DNA of 64,000 bases, from NCBI RefSeq assembly GCF_900106535.1, contig NZ_FNOH01000002.1, positions 496,001 through 560,000 on the forward strand. Reading direction: 5' to 3'. The notes under the pieces were generated by a model. It worked only from the letters and a program-made list of their open reading frames with translations, had not been told where the DNA came from and searched no databases. Positions within the stretch are counted from its first letter, which is position 1. Every line of letters starts with the position of its first letter. Position numbers and translations under genes: made by a program. The DNA is from Myxococcus xanthus (GTDB taxonomy: Bacteria > Myxococcota > Myxococcia > Myxococcales > Myxococcaceae). Shown here piece after piece: positions 51,793 to 59,764 of the stretch.

Positions 51793-53001
51793 CTAGAAAC
51801 TCCCGCCGACCATGATGTGCAGGGACGTGGAGGCGCCACCGCCGCTTCCGGGCGCCACGGACGTCGATGCGGGCGCGCTGCGCGCGGGCACCAGCACCAG
51901 CCACGCCACGCTGCCCGCCGTCACCGCGCCGCCGCCCACCAGCAGAGCCGTGGCCAGATTGGCCTGGGACTGCGCGTCCAGCCGCTCCTTGCGAGTGACG
52001 TCGAACATGCCGTCCCCATCCGCGTCGCCCCCGCGCTTCTCCACGTCCTTGGCGGCCATGCCCATCACCACACCCGCCCCGACCGCGGCCAGTCCCACCA
52101 GCACGGTGTAGAGCGCGGGCCGCTTGAAGAGGGACTTCTGAGGCGCCTTCCGGGAAGACGCCACGCCGACCACGGAATCATCGGGAGGTCCATCCGGCGC
52201 CGGACCGGAAATCTCCAGCATGACGTCCACGGTCTCGCGCGCGCCGGGCATGAGGTCCAGGGTACGCGTCTGCGTGCCGTACTCGTCTGCGGACACCTCT
52301 ACCGCCACCGCGCCGGGTGCCTGGCGCACCTCCACGCTGCCCACGCCCACGATGCGCTCGCCCACCTTCACCACCGCCTGCGGCACGTTGACATTCACCG
52401 TCAGCATCGCGCGCGGGCGGGCCAACGCCGTCAGGCGCTTGGACAGCATCGCGGCGGCTTCGTTCGCGAAGTCCTCGTCGCGCGGGTTGCGCCCCGTCAC
52501 GAAGTCCTCGTGCACCACGCGGAGGTCCCTGTCGTAGGTCCACGTCCGCAGCGTCCAGCCCGCATCCTCCAAAGACAGACGCGCGGTGGTCAGCAGGTCC
52601 GCGTCCAGCAACTCCGCGGGCTCGGCGAAGCACGCGGCCTCCGCGCATCGCACCGCCGCGTCGTGACCCTCCGCCAGCCGCTCACGCGTCTCCACCAGGT
52701 CCGACGCCTGCGCCACCATGGCGGAGGACAACGCCCCGCGCGCCAGGGCCTCCAACCAGCTCGACGCCTGCTGCGCACCCGCGCGCTCCGTCGCGTACAG
52801 CCCCACCAACGCGAAGCGAGGCAGGAGGTCCGCGTTGGGATTGCTGGGACGCAGGTCCAACCCCATGTCCATTCCCTGCTGCTCGGCGGGGGCGTCCGAG
52901 GTGAGGTCCAGACCCAGCCCACCCTGTTCCTGAGCCCACGAGGGAGCAGCCAGCAGCACGAGCGCCAGCAGGGCGGTGACGGGAGCAACAGGAATACGCA
53001 T
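51793..53001 (-). CDS. exported PEGA-domain protein
   Basis: A 402-residue protein with a cleaved signal peptide (A-P-S-W-A-Q-E near residue 24). A central PEGA-like segment (V-V-K-V-G-E-R-I-V-G-V-G-S) precedes two hydrophobic helices (about 305-325 and 365-385) with a small D-A-D-G-D-G-M-F-D calcium-type loop between them, so the C-terminus is membrane-anchored. ATG 53001 has GAGGGGG upstream; an in-frame ATG at 53070 gives no signal peptide. It is the first gene of the pair with the MopE-like lipoprotein. Confidence 0.8.
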   Translation of the reverse strand: MRIPVAPVTALLALVLLAAPSWAQEQGGLGLDLTSDAPAEQQGMDMGLDLRPSNPNADLLPRFALVGLYATERAGAQQASSWLEALARGALSSAMVAQASDLVETRERLAEGHDAAVRCAEAACFAEPAELLDADLLTTARLSLEDAGWTLRTWTYDRDLRVVHEDFVTGRNPRDEDFANEAAAMLSKRLTALARPRAMLTVNVNVPQAVVKVGERIVGVGSVEVRQAPGAVAVEVSADEYGTQTRTLDLMPGARETVDVMLEISGPAPDGPPDDSVVGVASSRKAPQKSLFKRPALYTVLVGLAAVGAGVVMGMAAKDVEKRGGDADGDGMFDVTRKERLDAQSQANLATALLVGGGAVTAGSVAWLVLVPARSAPASTSVAPGSGGGASTSLHIMVGGSF

Positions 53002-53198
53002 GGCCCCCTCTTGTATCGCGACGCTCCGCGCAACGGAATGAGGCGCCCGGGGCGCCCCCAGTCCCCGCAAAACCCGTCAACGATGCGCGGCCTGGCTGCC
53101 TGCCCTGCGCTCGGCGTGCGTGCGGCTCGTCTGGGGAAGCTTGCCTTGGCCCGGAGGGGTCCGCATCTCCCACTCTATAGCGCAAGGAGACGCACGAC

Positions 53199-53639
53199 AT
53201 GGCGAATGGGACGCTCTGGATTCTGGTGGGGAACGCAAGCCGGGCCCGCCTCTTCGCGACGGACGCGAAGGCGGAAGAGGACTGGCGGCTGGTGGAGGAG
53301 TTCCACCACGACGAGAGTCGGGCCCGTCAGGCAGAGCTGATTGAGCAGGCGGACAACCCCAATGCCGGCACCCTGCACGGCCCGCCGGCGGAGAACGAGC
53401 CCAATGGACGAAGGGAGCTGGAGCACGACCGCTTCGCCCGCGAGCTGTCCGTGTTCCTGGACAAGGCACATGACCGGCGCGACTTCGACAAGCTGGTCAT
53501 CGCCGCGCCGCCGGGATTCCTGGGGAGGATTCGCCGCTTGCTGAGCGCCCGGGTCCGGCAGCGCGTCCTCCTGGACGTGGACTCGGACTACTCCAACGTC
53601 CCGGCGAAGGAGCTGCCCAACCGGGTGCCTGTCATCTGA
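53199..53639 (+). CDS. host-attachment-protein family (baeRF-like) protein
   Basis: A 146-residue protein of the family called required for attachment to host cells: W-I-L-V-G-N-A-S-R-A-R-L-F at the start, L-V-I-A-A-P-P-G-F-L-G-R-I-R near 98-111 and a C-terminal strand. The fold is related to the archaeal/eukaryal release-factor 1 middle domain, and the family name reflects one early report, not a general function. Strong AAGGAG ribosome site. Divergent from the PEGA gene. Confidence 0.85.
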   Translation: MANGTLWILVGNASRARLFATDAKAEEDWRLVEEFHHDESRARQAELIEQADNPNAGTLHGPPAENEPNGRRELEHDRFARELSVFLDKAHDRRDFDKLVIAAPPGFLGRIRRLLSARVRQRVLLDVDSDYSNVPAKELPNRVPVI

Positions 53640-53736
53640 GCAGGCAGGCGCGGGGGTGCCCTGGAGACGCGGGGCTCTGGTATAGGACGAGGGCCGACCT
53701 TTCTGGGAGGCCCCCGCACGCTGCCCGCCGCGCCAC

Positions 53737-55632
53737 ATGGCCCTTTCTCTTCCTGGAACCAAGTCCCTTCGTGGACGCCTCACGCTCTACGCGACGCTGC
53801 TGTCGGTCGTCCCGCTGCTGACGCTGACCTGGCTCCAGGCCCGCAGCGCGCGGCAGGTGATGGAAGAGCAGATTCACGCGTCGCTGCTGAGCGAGGCCGA
53901 AGGCGTGAAGGACCTGCTGGAGTCGACGCTGGCCGAACGGGAGGCGAGCGCCCGCGGCTGGGCCGAGGACCCCGCGGTCCGCGCCGCGCTGCGAGGTGAC
54001 GTGTCGCCCGCCGACGCCATGCTCGGCGTGCTCCAGAGCCGCTACCTCACCCTCAACGGCATCGTCGTCTTCGACGACACCGGCCGCGCCATCTCCGCCA
54101 ACACCCCTGCCCTGCGCGACGAATACCTGCGCCGGCAGGACGAGGTGCGGCGCAGCCCCTGGTTCGCGGAGGCCCAGCAGGGGCGCACCAGCAGCGAGGG
54201 CATCACCGAGGAGCACCCCATCTTCACCGGCCACGTGCTGTCGCTGGCCTTCCCGGTGCTGGACCCGGTCTCCAAGCACCGGCTGGGCGTGCTGCTGGCC
54301 GCCTTCGACTGGGCGCACGTGGACCAGTTGGTGCAGCCGGCGCTGGCCCGTGCCCATCAGCGCGCCCTGAAGAGCTTCGCGATTACCCTCCAGCGGCCAG
54401 ACGGCACGCCGCTGTACGACTCGCGCGGCGCGAACGCCCAGGGCAATGACGCGCTGCTGGCCGTCACGGCCGTCAACGGCACGGACGTGCGCGACGTGGC
54501 CGACGGCTGGCACTTCGTGGCGCGCGTGGACCCGGCGGAGGCCTACGCCCCGGTGGTGCGCGTGAACCGGGTGGCGCTGCTGATGGCACTAGGCTTCATC
54601 GTGCTGGCCGTCGGGGGCGCGTGGCTGCTGTCGCACCGCATCTCCGGTCCCGTGCTGGCCCTGCGCGCGGCGGTGACGCGGCTGGTGAGCGAGGGCGACC
54701 TCACGCAGACGCTGGACGTGAAGGCCGGCAACGACGAGGTGGGCGAGCTGGCCGGCGCCTTCGGCCTGCTGGTGTTCCAGCTGCGGGAGACGGCGCAGAG
54801 CCTGCACACCGGCACGCGCGTGCTCAGTGAGACGGTGGCGGAGCTGCAGACGGCGTCGACGCAGCAGGAGCGCAACGTGGCCCGTCAGGCCGCGGCCCTC
54901 CAGCAGACGCAGGTGACGGCGCAGGAAATCAAGCAGACGTCGATGCTGGCCTCGGAGAAGGCGGAGGACGTGCTCAATCGCGCCTCCGTGGCCGAAGAGG
55001 TGGGACGCGCGGGCGAAGGGGCCATCCGGGACAGCCTGGGCGGCTTCTCCGAAATCCTGTCCCAGGCCGAGCAGATGACGGAGCGCATCGCCCAGCTCAA
55101 CGAGCGCACGCAGCAGATTGGCGGAATCACCCAGACCGTGAAGGACCTGGCGGACCAGTCCAACATGTTGGCGCTCAACGCCGCCATCGAGTCCGTCCGC
55201 TCCGGCGAGCACGGCAAGGGCTTTGGCGTCGTGGCGCGCGAGATTCGCAGCCTGGCGGACCAGTCCATCCAGGCCACGGACCGGGTCCGCGAAATCCTGG
55301 GCGATTTGAGCAGCGCCATCCTCTCCACCGCGAAGATGACGGAGCAGAGCTACACGCATATGGAGAGCGGCCTGGAGCAGGTGCGCGGCACCGGCGAGCG
55401 ACTGAAGGAGCTGGCCGCCATCATCCAGGACAACGCCACCGCGGTGCGGCAGATTGCCGGCGCGGTGAGTCAGCAGAACGCGGGCATCGCCCAGATTTTC
55501 AGCGCGGTCACGGACCTGTCCTCCATGATGAACGACACCCAGGAGAGCCTGGCGGCCACCACCCGGGCGGCGAAGCTGCTCCAGGATGTGTCCGAGCAGA
55601 TGCAGGACGTGGCCCGCGCTTATCGCATTTGA
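53737..55632 (+). CDS. methyl-accepting chemotaxis protein
   Basis: A 631-residue chemoreceptor. TM1 about 13-32, a periplasmic dCache-like sensor to about 270, TM2 about 272-292 ([16 protein letters not shown]), a HAMP domain (R-I-S-G-P-V-L-A-L) and a long coiled-coil signalling domain. The hairpin tip ([15 protein letters not shown]) differs slightly from the enteric consensus, but the [10 protein letters not shown] core is intact. No CheA or CheW gene is in the window, so it must plug into a distant array. Confidence 0.93.
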   Translation: MALSLPGTKSLRGRLTLYATLLSVVPLLTLTWLQARSARQVMEEQIHASLLSEAEGVKDLLESTLAEREASARGWAEDPAVRAALRGDVSPADAMLGVLQSRYLTLNGIVVFDDTGRAISANTPALRDEYLRRQDEVRRSPWFAEAQQGRTSSEGITEEHPIFTGHVLSLAFPVLDPVSKHRLGVLLAAFDWAHVDQLVQPALARAHQRALKSFAITLQRPDGTPLYDSRGANAQGNDALLAVTAVNGTDVRDVADGWHFVARVDPAEAYAPVVRVNRVALLMALGFIVLAVGGAWLLSHRISGPVLALRAAVTRLVSEGDLTQTLDVKAGNDEVGELAGAFGLLVFQLRETAQSLHTGTRVLSETVAELQTASTQQERNVARQAAALQQTQVTAQEIKQTSMLASEKAEDVLNRASVAEEVGRAGEGAIRDSLGGFSEILSQAEQMTERIAQLNERTQQIGGITQTVKDLADQSNMLALNAAIESVRSGEHGKGFGVVAREIRSLADQSIQATDRVREILGDLSSAILSTAKMTEQSYTHMESGLEQVRGTGERLKELAAIIQDNATAVRQIAGAVSQQNAGIAQIFSAVTDLSSMMNDTQESLAATTRAAKLLQDVSEQMQDVARAYRI

Positions 55633-55642
55633 AGGAGCATGC

Positions 55643-56242
55643 ATGGCGCAGGTGAAGGCAGTGCTGCTGGACCTGGGCAACGTCCTCGTCTTCCACGACA
55701 ACACCCTGCTCTTCTCCCGGCTGGGCGCCCGCGCGGGCCTGGAGGCCGCGGAGGTGGCCCGGCGGCTGACGGGCGCGGGGTGGACGGACGCCAACCGGGG
55801 CGTGCTGGGCGCGGAGGGCATCCGCCAGGACGTGTGTCGCGCGCTGGACGTGGACCTGCCCATGGCGGAGTTCGCCCCGCTGTGGAGCAGCCACTTCACG
55901 CTGCATGATGCCGTGCTGCCGCGCATCGAGTCGCTGGTGGGCCGGGTGCGCCTGGGGCTGGTGTCCAACACCAACGCGCTGCACGTCGCCTACCTGCGTC
56001 CGCTGCTGCCGGTGCTCCAGCGCTTCGACAGCGTGGTGATGAGCTGCGAGGTGGGCCACGTGAAGCCGGAGCCGGACATCTTCCGGCTCGCGCTGACGGG
56101 CGTGGGCTGCGCCCCGGAGGAGGCCGTCTTCTTCGACGACCTGGCCGAGTTCGTCCAGGCCGCCGAGGCTGTGGGGATTCAAGGCCGGCTCTTCACCACC
56201 GCTGACGCCTTCGACGCGCAGCTCAAGGCACTGGGTCTATGA
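55643..56242 (+). CDS. HAD-superfamily phosphatase, YihX-like
   Basis: A 199-residue haloacid-dehalogenase-type hydrolase. The catalytic loop reads L-L-D-L-G-N-V-L as in YihX-type sugar phosphatases, with V-S-N-T-N, V-K-P-E-P-D-I-F and F-F-D-D-L as the later motifs. AAGGAG lies 6 bases before ATG 55643; an earlier in-frame ATG lies inside the chemoreceptor gene. Its stop overlaps the start of the glycosyltransferase gene by ATGA, suggesting a shared role in sugar or lipopolysaccharide metabolism. Confidence 0.9.
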   Translation: MAQVKAVLLDLGNVLVFHDNTLLFSRLGARAGLEAAEVARRLTGAGWTDANRGVLGAEGIRQDVCRALDVDLPMAEFAPLWSSHFTLHDAVLPRIESLVGRVRLGLVSNTNALHVAYLRPLLPVLQRFDSVVMSCEVGHVKPEPDIFRLALTGVGCAPEEAVFFDDLAEFVQAAEAVGIQGRLFTTADAFDAQLKALGL

Positions 56243-57063
56243 AGCTGGGCGGCTACGTCCTCCACCGGAACAACCGGGACACGTTGGAGCCGTGCCTGCG
56301 CGGGCTGCTGGCGCTCTGCGATGACGTGGTGGCGCTGGACTCCGGGGCCACGGATGGCTCGGCGGAGCTGGTGCGTTCGCTGGGCGCGCGCTCCGTGCCC
56401 CATGCGTGGCGAGGCTACGGCGCCGCGCGCGAGGCCGCGGTGAACGCCCTGGCGCCCTGTAACTACGTCTTCTTCCTCGACTCGGACGAGCTGCTGGGCC
56501 CCGAGGCGGTGGAGACACTGCGCGCGTGGAAGACCTCATCGCCCACGGAGGCCGTGTACCGGCTGCCCCGCCGCGACTGGGCTGAGCTGGGGACGCACCG
56601 CTTCCGCTACCGCACGCAGTGGCGGGCGCGGCTGGTGCGCCGGGACAAGGCCGTGTGGCGGCCGGAGCAGATTGTCCACGAGGCCCTGCCGAAGCTGGCG
56701 GGCGGACGCGTCCGCGCCTTCATCGAGCACCGCTTCGCCACGTCGGTGGAGTACCGCGCGCAGAAGGAGGACCGCTATGCCTTGCTGTGGGCCCTGCGCG
56801 CCCATGCCGAGCAGCGCGGCCTCAAGCCCGTGGGCGTGCAGCGCCTGGCGTCCTGGGCGCGCGACTGTCTGCTGAAGGGCGCGCTGTGGCGCGGCGGCGC
56901 GGAGGCCTCCCGCCTGGCATGGGCGGTGGCGGGTTACCACGCCACGAAGTACGCGTACCTGCGCGAGCTGCGCCAGGGCCGCTACCCGGAGCTGGTGCGG
57001 CTCTACGCGGAAGGCCGCTACGACGCGCTGTTCGCGCGCGTGCGCGACGGCGCGCTGAGCTGA
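56239..57063 (+). CDS. GT2 glycosyltransferase, WaaE/KdtX-like
   Basis: A 274-residue family 2 glycosyltransferase with V-L-H-R-N-N at the start, D-S-G-A-T-D-G-S (for the usual D-x-G-S-x-D-x-T), R-G-Y-G-A-A-R-E and F-L-D-S-D-E-L. This pattern is that of the core-lipopolysaccharide beta-1,4-glucosyltransferase group. No membrane span. Coupled to the HAD gene by ATGA overlap. Donor and acceptor unknown. Confidence 0.9.
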   Translation: MKLGGYVLHRNNRDTLEPCLRGLLALCDDVVALDSGATDGSAELVRSLGARSVPHAWRGYGAAREAAVNALAPCNYVFFLDSDELLGPEAVETLRAWKTSSPTEAVYRLPRRDWAELGTHRFRYRTQWRARLVRRDKAVWRPEQIVHEALPKLAGGRVRAFIEHRFATSVEYRAQKEDRYALLWALRAHAEQRGLKPVGVQRLASWARDCLLKGALWRGGAEASRLAWAVAGYHATKYAYLRELRQGRYPELVRLYAEGRYDALFARVRDGALS

Positions 57064-57094
57064 CGGCCATGACCAAAGCGTGACGAAATGACCG

Positions 57095-57116
57095 CACCGC
57101 CATGGCCCTGGCGGTG
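57095..57116 (+). terminator. hairpin after the glycosyltransferase gene
   Basis: CACCGCCA (57095-57102) pairs with TGGCGGTG (57109-57116) over a 6-base loop, 31 bases after the GT2 stop and before the next lipoprotein gene. No T-run. Confidence 0.35.
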
Positions 57117-57173
57117 TGCGGGCTCCCTACGGTGGCGTCCTCTCCTCGACGTCCTCCGAAAGGTCTGCTCGTG

Positions 57174-57695
57174 ATGTCCTCTTCCCTCCTCCCCCGGCTG
57201 TCGATGTGGGCGGCTTGCTGCACCCTGGGGCTGCTCGGCGCGTGCACCAGCGTGAACACCGCCCCCGCTGCCGCGTCGCTGTCCGTGCGTGAGCTGAACA
57301 TCGTCGACGAGCACGGACAGGCGCGCATCCGCATCGCGGCGCCCATGCCCGACCCCAAGGGCCTCAAGCGCGCGGTGAAGGCCTACGGCATCCAGTTCAT
57401 GAATGCGTCCGGGCAGGAGGTCGGCGGGCTCGGGATGCTCGACAGCATCGGCATCAACGCCCTCTGCTTCGACAGCGAGGAAGGCTACGAGGCGATGTGC
57501 ATGGGGCTTATCCAGGGCAAGCCCAACATCACCTTCCGGCACGACTGGAAGGAGCGCATCGTCATCGGCGTGGAGGAGGGCGTGGCGAGCATCGTCCTGC
57601 ATGATGCGAAGGGCACGCCCCACTTGAAGCTCGCGGTGGACAAGGATGGCGCCACCCGGGTCGAAGAGGTGAAGCCGGCCCCCGCGAGCAAGTAG
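57174..57695 (+). CDS. putative lipoprotein of unknown function
   Basis: A 173-residue exported protein with a lipoprotein signal (L-G-L-L-G-A-C, lipidation near Cys24). The mature part is about 150 residues, alternating strands with repeated I-V-(D/L)-x-x-G and L-H-D-A-K-G-T-P-H-L-K-L phrases, perhaps a small beta-solenoid. No family recognised. ATG 57174 with AAAGGT upstream; GTG 57171 is possible. Confidence 0.75.
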   Translation: MSSSLLPRLSMWAACCTLGLLGACTSVNTAPAAASLSVRELNIVDEHGQARIRIAAPMPDPKGLKRAVKAYGIQFMNASGQEVGGLGMLDSIGINALCFDSEEGYEAMCMGLIQGKPNITFRHDWKERIVIGVEEGVASIVLHDAKGTPHLKLAVDKDGATRVEEVKPAPASK

Positions 57696-57712
57696 CGCGC
57701 TGGGCGGAAGGC

Positions 57713-58360
57713 TCAGTCGTACTTCGGGATGCTGGGCTCGCTCCGCCCTTCCTCGGTCCACTTCTGGAGCGCGGGCAGCGCGAGCACCGCGTCGCGGTAG
57801 GCCGCGCTCACCGCGTCCAGCGCCACGTCATAGGTGACGAAGCGGGTGACGACGGGCGCGTAGAAGGCGTCCGCGATGGAGAAGCGGCCGAAGAGGAAGG
57901 GCCCGCCCTGGCCGAAGCGCCCGCGACAGTCATTCCAGAGGGCCTGGACGCGGGCGATGTCCTCCGCCACGCCGGGCGCACGGCCCTTGCCCGGGCTGCG
58001 CGCGCGCAGGTTCATGTTCATGTGCTGCCGGAGCGCGCCGAAGCCGGAGTGCATCTCCGCGGTGACGGCGCGGGCCACCGCGCGAGCCGCCATGTCCTGG
58101 GGCCATAGCTGGGCCTGGGGGAAGGCCTCCGCCAGGTACTCGCAAATGGCCAGCGAGTCCCAGATGGTCAGGTCGCCGTGCTGGAGCACCGGCACGCGCT
58201 TGCTGGGGGAGTACCGGGCAATCCGGTCCTCTGTGTCCGGAACAGCCAGCGGAATCACCACCTCCTGGAAGGGCTGTCCCGTGTGGGCCAGCGCGAGGTA
58301 GGGCCGCAGGGACCAGGATGAGTAGTTCTTCGAACCGACGACAAGTGTGAGCTGGGGCAT
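57713..58360 (-). CDS. glutathione S-transferase family protein
   Basis: A 215-residue GST. The thioredoxin-like half has S-K-N-Y-S-S-W-S-L-R-P-Y near residues 9-20 with the candidate glutathione-activating Ser, P-V-L-Q-H-G-D-L-T-I-W-D-S-L-A-I-C-E-Y-L-A-E (cis-Pro and the gamma-glutamyl site), then an all-helical C-terminal domain (S-I-A-D-A-F-Y-A-P). It resembles the zeta/YfcF-like bacterial group. Stand-alone gene. Confidence 0.92.
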   Translation of the reverse strand: MPQLTLVVGSKNYSSWSLRPYLALAHTGQPFQEVVIPLAVPDTEDRIARYSPSKRVPVLQHGDLTIWDSLAICEYLAEAFPQAQLWPQDMAARAVARAVTAEMHSGFGALRQHMNMNLRARSPGKGRAPGVAEDIARVQALWNDCRGRFGQGGPFLFGRFSIADAFYAPVVTRFVTYDVALDAVSAAYRDAVLALPALQKWTEEGRSEPSIPKYD

Positions 58361-58411
58361 GGGGCGGCCTCTATAACGCCGCTCGCCCAGGCCTGCCCGC
58401 GCTTGTGCGCG

Positions 58412-59011
58412 TCAGTTCGCCGCGCTCCGGCGCCCCCAGAAGGAACGCATGCGCGACAGCAGCGGCATCCGGCGGCGGTGCTCGGGCGGGTCGATGCGGT
58501 AGACGGCCACGGGCAACCGGATGTTCTTCATCTCACCACGGCCCAGGCGAACCGGCGGTGAAGCCAGGCGGCCTTCCACCTGACGCGCCACCGTCTCGCT
58601 GACATAGAGCGTGCCGGGACGGGCCAGCGCCTCGATGCGCGCGGCCAGGTTGACGCCTTCTCCAAACACATCACCGTCTCGGTGGACCACCATGCCCAGG
58701 TGGACACCCACGCGCAAGATGACCCGGCGCTCGGCGGACACGTCTCCGTTGCGGGCGTCCAGGACGCGCTGCAATTCCAGACCGAAGTCCACCGCCGAGG
58801 GGCCGCCTTCGAACTCCAGGAGGAAGCCATCCTCCAGCCGCTTCACCTCACGCCCTCCATGGCGCGGCAACAACTCACGGACGAGCAGCGCATGCTCATC
58901 CCGCATGTCGTTCTGGAGCGATTCGTCACGCCATGAGAGCCCATCAGGGCCTTCAATGCCCGTGAAGAGAATCGCCGATAGTTTCCCGGGTTCTGGAGCC
59001 TCCACCACCAT
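58412..59011 (-). CDS. class III nucleotide cyclase-like protein with altered metal site
   Basis: A 199-residue stand-alone adenylate/guanylate cyclase homology domain. Typical blocks are L-F-T-G-I-E-G, L-E-D-G-F-L-L-E-F, G-V-H-L-G-M-V-V and F-G-E-G-V-N-L-A-A-R-I-E-A-L-A. The first metal-binding Asp of the usual F-T-D-I-E-G is Gly, while the second Asp (E-D-G-F) remains, so cyclase activity is doubtful. ATG 59011 follows GGGGAGA by about 8 bases; the longer frame to 59146 lacks support. Confidence 0.82.
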   Translation of the reverse strand: MVVEAPEPGKLSAILFTGIEGPDGLSWRDESLQNDMRDEHALLVRELLPRHGGREVKRLEDGFLLEFEGGPSAVDFGLELQRVLDARNGDVSAERRVILRVGVHLGMVVHRDGDVFGEGVNLAARIEALARPGTLYVSETVARQVEGRLASPPVRLGRGEMKNIRLPVAVYRIDPPEHRRRMPLLSRMRSFWGRRSAAN

Positions 59012-59298
59012 CGCGCATCTCCCCTTTCCCCCCGGCACTGTCAGCGATGCTACATCACACAGGGCCCCCGGTCCCAGCCGAGCCCCCCTCTCGGCTGGAA
59101 CCGGGCCCTGGACGGCCGTCCGCCCCGGGGGGACGCGGCCGTACACGGTGGGTCCACCGGCGATGACAGGCTCCCCCCGAGGGCCCCTTGCCCTCCCTGT
59201 GCCCGCATACGCTCGGTGTTGGACATGACATGAACCGACGTGTCAGTCCTCTTCAGGATACGTATTCCCTGACGCGCCGCACCAACGCCCTGTTGCGT

Positions 59299-59383
59299 CC
59301 TGTCCGGGCGTGTCGGGCCTCGAACTCAGCAGGTCGGGTTCGGTCCGAGTCCTGACAGGGCACGGCCCCACGGTCCTGTCAGG
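59299..59383. repeat. CCTGACAGG palindromic elements before a small gene
   Basis: In the 406-base gap 59012-59417, CCTGACAGG (59351-59359) and CCTGTCAGG (59375-59383) are reverse complements 24 bases apart, and each is itself a palindrome around its central base. A degenerate copy, CCTGTCCGG, lies at 59299-59307. This could be an operator pair for the gene at 59418. The rest of the gap shows nothing recognisable. Confidence 0.4.
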
Positions 59384-59417
59384 CTGATATTCGAAGAGCG
59401 CTGGAGGGTTCAGTACC

Positions 59418-59756
59418 GTGAAGAAGAAGCACCGGAAGCTGGTGGTCGACGGCATGGCGTACGCGTGGGCCGGGGACTGGCGCTACGTGTCCGGCGTCCG
59501 GGTCGTCCGCATTCGCGCCTGGTTCCAGACGGAGGAGGACCGGAAGGTCGGTCCCACGCTGGCGGTGAATCTCGAAGGGAAAGGCAACGGCATGACGGAC
59601 GACTCGGCTGCCCTGCCACGTGACGCCCGCGAGGCTATCCTGCTGGCCAGGGGGCTCGGCTGGTCGCCCGAGGGGCGAGGCACGTTCTGGATTCAGCCCG
59701 AGCACGGCCTCGAACTCGAGGCACTCTCGGTCATCGCGCCTGACGCATCCACGTAA
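59418..59756 (+). CDS. small hypothetical protein
   Basis: A 112-residue protein with GTG start, GGAGG about 10 bases upstream. It begins with K-K-K-H-R-K and contains several Trp residues (A-W-A-G-D-W-R-Y and R-A-W-F). No signal peptide or membrane span, and I know no family. It stands between two divergent or convergent signalling genes and is preceded by the CCTGACAGG elements. Confidence 0.65.
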   Translation: MKKKHRKLVVDGMAYAWAGDWRYVSGVRVVRIRAWFQTEEDRKVGPTLAVNLEGKGNGMTDDSAALPRDAREAILLARGLGWSPEGRGTFWIQPEHGLELEALSVIAPDAST

Positions 59757-59764
59757 GGAGGACG

